Positions 1 to 5,295 of a DNA stretch of 5,295 bases are shown piece by piece. A model generated the notes under the pieces. The model was given only the letters and a program-made list of their open reading frames with translations, was not told the DNA's origin and searched no databases. A program made the translations under genes and the position numbers. Within the stretch, counting starts at the first letter, position 1; every line of letters begins with the position of its first letter. This stretch comes from Haloferacaceae archaeon (lineage in GTDB: Archaea; Halobacteriota; Halobacteria; Halobacteriales; Haloferacaceae): the NCBI GenBank assembly GCA_018609965.1, contig JAHENP010000052.1:1-5295 (forward strand). Reading direction: 5' to 3'.

Positions 1-1953
1 CCGGACGCCCAACGACACGCCCAGATCCAACTCCGTCGCCAACTGCTCTGCGGCACCCAACAACCACTCGGCGGTGTCGACCTTCCCGCGGATGTCGCCG
101 GGGCCGACGCCGTACCGTTCGGTGATCCGGTCCTCGTCGAGTTCGGAGGCCCAGTCTTCCAACAGCTTGGCCGTCTTCAGCGCCGATAGCCATTCCTCGA
201 AGGCCACGTCCTCGAACTCCGAGGGCGTCCCGCCGAGCAGTTCCGCCTCCCGTTCATAACAGATCTCCGTGAACGTCTCCCGGTCCCCCGACTTCAGGTA
301 GAGTTCGTACATGTCCGGGGTTCGGGCGACGAGGTGGTAGAGTCCGAGCGCGGACGGCTCCGCGTCGTCGTCGAGTCGTCGGAGGCCGTCGATCATCTCC
401 GCGGCCGACATCGGGTCGAGATAGAGCCGCGAAACGGTGTGCCCGACGCTGGTGGCGGTGAGTGTGCCGTCGGCTCGTTTCAGGAAGTCGTTGGCAGCGA
501 GATAGTCGACGACCGTGTCGGTCACCGTCGCTAGCTGTGCGTCGTCGTCCGTCTGGCTGGCGTACAGCGTCCGGTCGAGGAACTCGACGAGCCCGTCGCG
601 GGAGCTCGCGAACCCGGAGGCGATCGTCGCGAGCACGTGGGTCCGGAGCGCCGGCTCCGCGGCCAGCTTCGAGTCGACGGACTCTGCTTCCGCCCAGATG
701 TACCGTTCGAACAGCTCCTCCATCCGCTCGTTGTTCTTCGCGAGCAACACCGCCTCACCGTACGGGTCCAGTCCCGGCCGTCCAGCACGGCCCATCATCT
801 GGTGGACTTCGAGGGTGTCCAACGGCTGCATCCCACCGAACTCCCCGTCGTAGCGCCGCCAGTCCCGGACGATCACCCGCCGGGCGGGCGTGTTCACCCC
901 CGCCGCCAGCGTCGGGGTCGCACACACACACTTGATCAGTCGGTCCCGGAACGCCGCCTCAACGAGTTCGCGGTGGCCACTCGCCAGCCCGGCGTGGTGG
1001 AACGCCGCCCCCTTGGCGACGGCGTCGGCCAGATCCTCGGAGGTCTCCGTGTCGGACACCTCCCGGATCTCCTCGGCCAACGCACGCAGGTCGTTCTGCT
1101 CGCCGGCGGTGAGCCGGCGGGCGGTCACGTCACCCAGCCGTCGTGCGGCCGTCTCCGCGTTCCGCCGGGAGTTGACGAACACCAACGACGACCCGCGGGT
1201 GCCCGACTCGTCCGTCTCGTCTAGCGCGTCACCCACCAACGCCGCGGTCGGCTTCTGCCCGCCGCCGACAGGGACCCGTCGTTGGTCGCCGTCGGCGAAG
1301 TTGATCGCGTCGCCGTAGTGGACCCCCGTCCGGAGGTCGATCGGTCGCCACTCCGACTCGACCAACTCGGCGTCGAGCCAGTCGGCGATTGCGCCGGCGT
1401 TGCCGACGGTCGCAGACAGCGCCACCACCTGCAGCCCGGGGTTGATCTTCCGGAGCTTCGCGAGTGTCACCTCCAGCGTCGGCCCGCGGCCGGGGTCGTC
1501 GACGAGGTGGACCTCGTCGGAGACGACACAGGTCACGTCGTTCAACCACGGCGCACCGTTTCGGATCAACGAGTCCACCTTCTCGGAGGTGGCGACGATC
1601 ACGTCTCGCGACCCCAGCCACTCCTCGTCGGACTCGAAGTTCCCCGTCGACACGCCGACCGCCACGTCCACTTCGCTCCACCGTTCGAACGCCGCCTTCT
1701 TCTCTGAGGCCAGCGCCCGCAGCGGGACGATGTACAACGCGGTGCCGCCGGTGCGTTCAATCGCCGACAGCATCGCCAACTCCGCGATCAGTGTCTTCCC
1801 CGACGCGGTCGGCACCGCGGCGACGACCGACTCCCCTTCGGCGACGCCTGCCTCTAAGGCGGCCGTCTGGGGCGGGTAGAACTCCGCGACACCCTCGCTC
1901 GTGAGGATCTCTGCGGCGCCGTCCGGGAGGGTCGTCACGTCGGCTGGCTCCAT
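1..1953 (-). CDS. hel308: ATP-dependent DNA helicase Hel308 (Ski2-type, SF2), C-terminus cut by window edge
   Basis: This is a 3'-5' superfamily 2 DNA helicase that unwinds lagging strands and remodels stalled replication forks in archaea. Reading the minus strand from the ATG at 1953-1951 gives 651 uninterrupted codons to base 1. Visible motifs: Q-motif region FYPPQ (25-29), Walker A PTASGKT (48-54), motif Ia [10 protein letters not shown] (76-85), ATSEK (121-125), DEVH box (146-149), SATVGN (180-185), VFVNSRR (258-264), HHAGL (319-323), [10 protein letters not shown] (345-354) and motif [12 protein letters not shown] (385-394). A winged-helix region follows, then the start of the ratchet domain with VGPGDIR (616-622) and TAEWLL around Trp630, a typical Hel308 DNA-contact region. 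The family is usually about 700-830 residues in haloarchaea, so the end of domain 4 and the C-terminal helix-loop-helix domain lie outside the window. The ATG sits about 27 bases from a TATA box, which suggests a leaderless or nearly leaderless mRNA. It is divergent from the ASCH gene. The function is secure; family membership is established knowledge. Confidence 0.96.
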   Translation of the reverse strand, partial: MEPADVTTLPDGAAEILTSEGVAEFYPPQTAALEAGVAEGESVVAAVPTASGKTLIAELAMLSAIERTGGTALYIVPLRALASEKKAAFERWSEVDVAVGVSTGNFESDEEWLGSRDVIVATSEKVDSLIRNGAPWLNDVTCVVSDEVHLVDDPGRGPTLEVTLAKLRKINPGLQVVALSATVGNAGAIADWLDAELVESEWRPIDLRTGVHYGDAINFADGDQRRVPVGGGQKPTAALVGDALDETDESGTRGSSLVFVNSRRNAETAARRLGDVTARRLTAGEQNDLRALAEEIREVSDTETSEDLADAVAKGAAFHHAGLASGHRELVEAAFRDRLIKCVCATPTLAAGVNTPARRVIVRDWRRYDGEFGGMQPLDTLEVHQMMGRAGRPGLDPYGEAVLLAKNNERMEELFERYIWAEAESVDSKLAAEPALRTHVLATIASGFASSRDGLVEFLDRTLYASQTDDDAQLATVTDTVVDYLAANDFLKRADGTLTATSVGHTVSRLYLDPMSAAEMIDGLRRLDDDAEPSALGLYHLVARTPDMYELYLKSGDRETFTEICYEREAELLGGTPSEFEDVAFEEWLSALKTAKLLEDWASELDEDRITERYGVGPGDIRGKVDTAEWLLGAAEQLATELDLGVSLGVR

Positions 1954-1979
1954 CTACCCGTGGTTGGTGCGGTCCGTGG

Positions 1980-1987
1980 TTTAAATT
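1980..1987. promoter_or_regulatory. Symmetric TATA box of hel308, possibly shared with the divergent ASCH gene
   Basis: TTTAAATT stands out in a GC-rich intergenic region. Its TTTAAA core (1980-1985) is palindromic, so TBP could in principle bind in either orientation. The core centre lies about 29 bases upstream of the hel308 ATG on the minus strand, which fits an archaeal TATA box driving a leaderless or nearly leaderless transcript. On the plus strand it would put a start site near 2010 and give the ASCH gene a leader of about 20 bases. I see no second AT-rich box for the ASCH gene. Use by hel308 is likely; use by the ASCH gene is inferred. Confidence 0.65.
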
Positions 1988-1993
1988 GTCGGA

Positions 1994-2010
1994 GCGGGGC
2001 GCCGCCCCGC
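1994..2010. repeat. Perfect GC-rich inverted repeat in the hel308/ASCH intergenic region
   Basis: The arms GCGGGGC (1994-2000) and GCCCCGC (2004-2010) are perfectly complementary around a GCC spacer. The repeat lies between the TATA box and the ASCH start codon, just upstream of or at the plus-strand transcription start expected from that box. It is also directly upstream of the hel308 TATA element. It could be a protein-binding operator. If transcribed, it would form a short, very stable hairpin at the 5' end of the ASCH message. It has no T-tract, so a terminator is unlikely. The repeat is directly visible; its role is inference. Confidence 0.5.
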
Positions 2011-2029
2011 GAAGGCGGACAGCACAACC

Positions 2030-2518
2030 GTGTCGAGTCAGAATCAGTGTCTGATGGATGCAGTGCTCTCGATCGAACCGTCGTTCGCTCGGAAGATCCT
2101 CTCGGGAGAGAAACGGTACGAGTTCAGACGGTCGACCTTCGCGGACCACACCACCGTCGAGTTCGTCTACCTGTACGCCTCCGCCCCGGAACAACAGATC
2201 GTCGGCGCGTTCACCACGACTCGTGTCGTTGAGGCTCAGCCGGAGACGCTGTGGGAGCGGTTCGGGGATGCCGGCGGTATCGACAAAGAGCGGTTCTTCG
2301 ACTACTTCGAGGGGGTAGACACCGGTCACGCGATCCGTGTCGACGAAACACACGAGTTCGAGATGTGCGTCGATCCGACCGAACAGTTCGAGGATTTCTC
2401 CGTCCCAGTGTCGTTCTGTTATTTGAACGAAACGGAGCGTGAGACGCTCCGAGGCCGCCTCGCGGGTCGCGACGAGACGGCACAGAGCCCGCCGCTCGCA
2501 CGGTTCACCGAAGAGTAA
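2030..2518 (+). CDS. ASCH (PUA-like) domain protein
   Basis: This is a small acidic soluble protein of 162 residues from the GTG at 2030, or 154 from the in-frame ATG at 2054. The N-terminal part matches the ASCH fold: VLSIEPSFARKILSGEK (12-28), then EFRR (31-34), a beta-strand region VEFVYLYAS (43-51) and IVGAF (57-61). Further on come YFEG (92-95), GHAI (99-102) and SFCYL (128-132), which resemble C-terminal motifs of archaeal and phage ASCH proteins. ASCH domains are related to PUA domains and are thought to bind RNA or modified nucleotides; one member, bacterial YqfB, hydrolyses N4-acetylcytidine. Whether this protein is an enzyme or a binder is not decided by its sequence. No helix-turn-helix or membrane segment is seen. 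The start is uncertain: the 2054 ATG leaves only a few residues before the domain, while 2030 fits a leader of about 20 bases from the upstream TATA box. The stop is one base from the end of the convergent amidohydrolase gene. Family assignment is good; function is open. Confidence 0.82.
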   Translation: MSSQNQCLMDAVLSIEPSFARKILSGEKRYEFRRSTFADHTTVEFVYLYASAPEQQIVGAFTTTRVVEAQPETLWERFGDAGGIDKERFFDYFEGVDTGHAIRVDETHEFEMCVDPTEQFEDFSVPVSFCYLNETERETLRGRLAGRDETAQSPPLARFTEE

Positions 2519-2519
2519 C

Positions 2520-3536
2520 TCAGTCGACGACCCGTTTCACGTCCAACCCGCTCGCCCGCCGCACGACCGCCGACACCGGACGCTCCGTCCCGGCGAGATT
2601 GTCCGAGTCGCCGTCCAACACGAGCAGTTTCGCCGGGCGGCCGGCCGCCACGACACCCGCCTCGGAACCCAACACGGCGGCACCGTTGCGGGTGGCCATC
2701 CGCAACACCTCCCGGTCTGAGACGTCGAACCGGCGGGCGGTCGCGGCCATCTCGCGGAACATCGACGGGTCGTTGAGCATCACGTTGTCAGTGCCGAGCG
2801 CCACTTGTGTCGTGTCGAGCAGCTCGCGCAACGGCGGCGAGCCCACGCCCAACACCCGGTTCGCGCGGGGACAGGCGACGACCGGCACCGCCTGGTCGGC
2901 GACACGGTCGAGATGTTCGCGTTCGGCGTGGACCATGTGGACGAGCAGGTCCGGGTCGAGATCCAACGCGGGGTGGATGTCGGAGGCGTCCGGTTCGCCG
3001 GCGTGGATTGCGAACGGCTTGCCGCGCTTGCGGACGGCCGCCCGTCGCTCGCCGAACGACTCGTCGGTCGCGCCGCTGGCACCGAACCCGTCGGCCACGT
3101 CCAACACCGCGGGATCGTCGCTCCCGAACACGAACGCCTCGACGGACTCGTCGGCGGTCGCCTCGTTCAGAATCTCCGCACCCTCGCGGCCGAACTCCCG
3201 GAAGTCGCCGAACAACGCGGTGCCGGTCGCCGTCATCTGTCGGCAGGTGCGTCGGATCGCCGCGACCTGTTTGGCGCGCGGAGCCGCCTGCAGTCGGCGG
3301 TGTTTCAGACTGTCCGGGGGGACGACCGCCTCTTCCAACGACAGCCCGACCGCGGCGTCCTTGGCGACGGAGTCACCGATGTGGGTGTGGGCGTTCACGA
3401 ACGCCGGCAGGATCAGGTCGGTCGACTCGGTCGCCGTCTCCTCGACGGCGGTGATCGCCCCGTCCTCGACGACGACCCGCCCCCGGATCGGCTCGAACGA
3501 CGCCCCGGCGAGCACCGTCCCCTCGAACGTCTCCAT
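2520..3536 (-). CDS. Compact amidohydrolase of the cytosine/adenosine deaminase (COG0402-like) type
   Basis: This is a 338-residue cytosolic metal-dependent hydrolase. A small N-terminal beta-sandwich part (about 1-42) leads into a TIM-barrel with the metal-binding HxH in NAHTHIGD (His50, His52). Next come HAGE (His178, Glu181), HMVHAE (His200, His203), CPRAN (222-226) and LGTDN with Asp250. By analogy to MTA/SAH deaminases, His50, His52, His178 and Asp250 would hold one Zn or Fe ion, and Glu181 and His200 would assist proton transfer. The C-terminal part returns to the sandwich, with GRPAKLLVLD (299-308). The full catalytic set argues for an active enzyme that deaminates a nucleobase, nucleoside or related ring, but the substrate cannot be read from the sequence. 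At 338 residues it is clearly shorter than typical deaminases of this group, at roughly 400-450. The ATG at 3536 is followed directly by the expected first beta-strand. It is convergent with the ASCH gene and divergent from polB, so it is not in an operon with either. Confidence 0.88.
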   Translation of the reverse strand: METFEGTVLAGASFEPIRGRVVVEDGAITAVEETATESTDLILPAFVNAHTHIGDSVAKDAAVGLSLEEAVVPPDSLKHRRLQAAPRAKQVAAIRRTCRQMTATGTALFGDFREFGREGAEILNEATADESVEAFVFGSDDPAVLDVADGFGASGATDESFGERRAAVRKRGKPFAIHAGEPDASDIHPALDLDPDLLVHMVHAEREHLDRVADQAVPVVACPRANRVLGVGSPPLRELLDTTQVALGTDNVMLNDPSMFREMAATARRFDVSDREVLRMATRNGAAVLGSEAGVVAAGRPAKLLVLDGDSDNLAGTERPVSAVVRRASGLDVKRVVD

Positions 3537-3560
3537 GCGACCACCGACGCCGCCGCGGGG

Positions 3561-3567
3561 CTAAGTG
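3561..3567 (-). promoter_or_regulatory. Weak TATA-like box for the amidohydrolase gene
   Basis: On the minus strand this reads CCACTTAG, with the TTAG part about 25-28 bases upstream of the ATG at 3536. That is the right distance for a leaderless archaeal transcript. The match to the haloarchaeal TATA consensus is weak, and the call rests mainly on spacing and on the lack of a better AT-rich candidate. Confidence 0.3.
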
Positions 3568-3571
3568 GTTT

Positions 3572-3592
3572 CGTCACTGGCTCCCCGTGACG
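3572..3592. repeat. Short dyad CGTCAC-N9-GTGACG in the amidohydrolase/polB intergenic region
   Basis: CGTCAC (3572-3577) and GTGACG (3587-3592) are perfect inverted arms separated by nine bases. The dyad sits between the two outward-facing promoters and directly abuts the polB TATA-like box. The geometry suits a dimeric winged-helix or helix-turn-helix regulator. Six-base arms can arise by chance, so this is only a candidate site. Confidence 0.3.
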
Positions 3593-3593
3593 C

Positions 3594-3602
3594 TACCCTT
3601 TT
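3594..3602 (+). promoter_or_regulatory. polB: TATA-like box of polB (leaderless promoter)
   Basis: TACCCTTTT is the most AT-rich stretch in this intergenic region. Its T-run lies about 26-31 bases upstream of the GTG at 3628. This is the expected spacing for a leaderless haloarchaeal transcript and supports 3628 as the real start of polB rather than the in-frame GTG at 3565, which lies upstream of the box. Confidence 0.5.
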
Positions 3603-3627
3603 GCCCCCGAGCGCCGTCGGCTCGTGC

Positions 3628-5271
3628 GTGCCACTGGAGACGCCGGTGCGGGTCGCACGCGAGTTGGCCGACCGCGGCTACGTCGCCGACCGCGGCGCCG
3701 TCACGCTGATCGCGGAGGCCGACACGCCGGCCGCGACGCTGGAGGCGGCCGTCGACACACTCCCGGCCGCGGCGGTGAAGCTGACCGCCGACCATGTCAG
3801 AGCCGTCCAGGCGGACGATCCGGTCGACGACCCCGCAGCTGTGCCGCCGGACGGTGCCGACAGCGACGACACGGATGACGGGGAGTTGGCCGACGACATG
3901 GGGCGGGCGGACGACGACACGGAGACGGCAGACGACGACATGGGGCGGGCGGACGACGACACGGAGACGGTTGCCGACAACGACGACAACGAGTCAACAG
4001 CCGACGACACAGGGTCGGGAAACGGGTTCGACGCCGCCGAGGCGGAGACGGTCGGCGACCGCGAGCCGTCACCGCCGGAGATCGACAACGACGTGACGGG
4101 CGACAGCACCGGAACGGGTGCCTACGAGGAGTTCGTCACGGTGTTCCGGGACCGCTACGAACGGCTCTCGGAACAGCTCCGCGGCCGGGTCAACCACCGG
4201 CCGGCGGACACGATCGGCGAGATGACGCCTGGGAGCCAGGTCGCGATGGTCGGACTCGTCAACGACATCCGGTCGACCGCCTCCGGCCACTGGTTGGTCG
4301 AACTGGAGGACACCACCGGCACGTTCCCGGCGCTGGTGATGAAGGATCGGGAGTTGGCGGCGACGGTCGACAAACTCCTCTTAGACGAGTGTGTCGCCGT
4401 CGAGGGGTCGTTGTCGGACGACGCCGGTCTGATCTTCGCCGACGACATCCACTTTCCGGACGTGCCCCGCACCTACCGGCCGTCGACGGCCGACCGCGAG
4501 GTGCAGGCCGCGCTGATCTCCGATGTCCACGTCGGGAGTCAGGAGTTCGCGGCCGAGGCGTGGGAGCGGTTCGCCAGTTGGCTCCACACTCCCGCCGCCG
4601 AGAAGATCGAGTATCTCCTGATCGCGGGCGACATGGTCGAAGGGGTCGGCGTCTACCCCGACCAGGACGAGGAGTTGGACATTGTCGACATCTACGACCA
4701 GTACCGCGCGTTCTCGGAGCGGCTCAAGTCCGTTCCCGGTGACATCGAGATTGTGATGATTCCGGGGAACCACGACGCCGTCCGGCTCGCCGAGCCACAG
4801 CCGGCGTTCAACGAACGGCTCCGGGAGATCATGTCGGCCCACGACGCGCGGATCACCGGCAACCCCTCGGTCGTCACGATAGAGGGTGTGTCGGTGTTGA
4901 TGTACCACGGCGTCTCCTTAGACGAGCTGATCGCGGAACTCCCCGACGACAAAGCCAGCTACGACGACCCGCAGGAGGCGATGTATCAACTGCTCAAGAA
5001 ACGCCACGTCGCCCCGCAGTACGGCGGGAAGATGCGGCTCGCGCCCGAGGACCACGACTATCTGGTGATCGACGAGGTGCCGGACGTGTTCCACACCGGC
5101 CACGTCCACAAGCTCGGCTGGGGACAGTACCACAACGTGCTCGCGGTCAACACGGGCTGTTGGCAACACCAGACTGCGTTCCAGAAGTCCGTCAACATCG
5201 ACCCCGACGTGGCCCACGCGCCGATTCTGGATCTGGACACGCTGGAGATGACGGTGCGGAAGTTCGTCTGA
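3628..5271 (+). CDS. polB: DNA polymerase D small subunit DP1 (3'-5' proofreading exonuclease)
   Basis: DP1 pairs with the large catalytic subunit DP2 to form PolD, the archaeal replicative polymerase, and supplies its proofreading exonuclease. From the GTG at 3628 the protein has 547 residues, starting PLETPVRVARELADRGY. Domains in order: an N-terminal helical domain (about 1-60); an Asp-rich, low-complexity linker (about 62-163); an OB fold (about 200-285, with VAMVGLVNDIRS and LVELED); and a calcineurin-like phosphoesterase domain (about 291-545). The nuclease motifs are complete: DVH (Asp299, His301), GDMVEG (Asp335), GNHD (380-383), YHG (His427) and GHVH (His492, His494), so exonuclease activity is expected. 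An upstream in-frame GTG at 3565 would add 21 residues, but it falls upstream of the TATA-like box and adds non-family-like sequence. The linker holds a near-exact duplication. No other gene shares this transcript in the window. The DP2 gene is not seen. Confidence 0.96.
   Translation: MPLETPVRVARELADRGYVADRGAVTLIAEADTPAATLEAAVDTLPAAAVKLTADHVRAVQADDPVDDPAAVPPDGADSDDTDDGELADDMGRADDDTETADDDMGRADDDTETVADNDDNESTADDTGSGNGFDAAEAETVGDREPSPPEIDNDVTGDSTGTGAYEEFVTVFRDRYERLSEQLRGRVNHRPADTIGEMTPGSQVAMVGLVNDIRSTASGHWLVELEDTTGTFPALVMKDRELAATVDKLLLDECVAVEGSLSDDAGLIFADDIHFPDVPRTYRPSTADREVQAALISDVHVGSQEFAAEAWERFASWLHTPAAEKIEYLLIAGDMVEGVGVYPDQDEELDIVDIYDQYRAFSERLKSVPGDIEIVMIPGNHDAVRLAEPQPAFNERLREIMSAHDARITGNPSVVTIEGVSVLMYHGVSLDELIAELPDDKASYDDPQEAMYQLLKKRHVAPQYGGKMRLAPEDHDYLVIDEVPDVFHTGHVHKLGWGQYHNVLAVNTGCWQHQTAFQKSVNIDPDVAHAPILDLDTLEMTVRKFV
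3891..3970 (+). repeat. polB: Two-copy in-frame tandem repeat, 42-base period, inside the polB linker
   Basis: Bases 3891-3928 recur exactly at 3933-3970, a 38-base identity with a 42-base period. Each copy encodes DDMGRADDDTET, at residues 89-100 and 103-114 of DP1. Because 42 is a multiple of three, the reading frame is kept. Identity at the DNA level, including third codon positions, points to a recent duplication by slippage or unequal exchange. It only lengthens the acidic, probably disordered linker between the N-terminal domain and the OB fold. Confidence 0.85.
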
Positions 5272-5295
5272 GTCGGGTGGACGCCTGCACCTGCA
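5272..5295. other. Short tail after polB with no identifiable feature
   Basis: These 24 bases follow the polB stop codon. There is no T-tract, stem-loop or start codon with a recognisable downstream gene. The last 12 bases carry CCTGCA twice, which is too short to interpret. Confidence 0.6.

Noticed and set aside
515..853. Plus-strand open frames across 74-1900, several over 100 codons
   Set aside because: They run antisense to the clearly conserved hel308 frame, are rich in Arg, Pro and Ser, and match no family. They are typical shadows in GC-rich DNA.
1994..2010. Inverted repeat considered as an intrinsic terminator
   Set aside because: It lies upstream of the gene starts, is followed by no T-tract, and has no gene ending next to it.
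1757..2353. 198-codon minus-strand open frame spanning the hel308 start and the ASCH gene
   Set aside because: It crosses the divergent promoter region and overlaps both real genes in other frames. Its low-complexity Arg-rich end indicates a shadow.
2599..3564. Long plus-strand open frames (up to 321 codons) opposite the amidohydrolase
   Set aside because: The minus-strand frame carries all the amidohydrolase motifs, whereas these frames are Ser/Arg-rich with no recognisable domain.
3891..3970. Repeat considered as a CRISPR or mobile-element trace
   Set aside because: There are only two directly adjoining copies, in frame within a coding region, with no spacers, terminal inverted repeats or target duplications.
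3678..4109. 143-codon Ser/Val-rich minus-strand frame opposite the DP1 linker
   Set aside because: It is the complement of Asp-rich GAC/GAT codons, which read as Ser/Val in the opposite strand, and is an artefact of the acidic linker and its repeat.

Overview
The window looks like a chromosomal segment of a haloarchaeon (class Halobacteria). The DNA is GC-rich and the proteins are strongly acidic, with many Asp and Glu and few Lys. Two genes are archaeal replication or repair signatures: the Ski2-type helicase Hel308 and the small (DP1) subunit of DNA polymerase D. Upstream regions look like haloarchaeal leaderless promoters, with a short AT-rich box about 25-30 bases before the start codon. 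The genus cannot be named from the sequence alone.

Layout, left to right. Bases 1-1953 (minus) hold the first 651 codons of hel308; the C-terminal end lies beyond base 1. A short divergent promoter region (1954-2029) has one symmetric TTTAAA box and a perfect GC-rich inverted repeat. Bases 2030-2518 (plus) encode a small ASCH/PUA-like domain protein. It runs tail-to-tail, with a 1-base gap, into a compact amidohydrolase of the cytosine/adenosine-deaminase type (2520-3536, minus). A second divergent promoter region (3537-3627) has weak TATA-like boxes facing both ways and a small dyad. Bases 3628-5271 (plus) encode a complete DP1 subunit with all phosphoesterase motifs and an Asp-rich linker that carries a recent 42-base tandem duplication. 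The last 24 bases (5272-5295) hold nothing I can identify. No stretch over 300 bases lacks a gene. I saw no tRNA, rRNA, CRISPR array or mobile element.

How the genes fit together. hel308 and polB both act at replication forks: Hel308 remodels stalled forks, and DP1 supplies proofreading and structure to PolD. The two genes between them form a convergent pair whose domain families both have members acting on nucleosides or modified bases. That functional link is inference only. Every gene is either divergent from or convergent with its neighbours, so no two share an operon here. Any co-regulation would have to come from the two shared intergenic promoter regions. The content is mostly core archaeal housekeeping. 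I found no clear new defence or mobile system; the least understood part is the ASCH and amidohydrolase pair.
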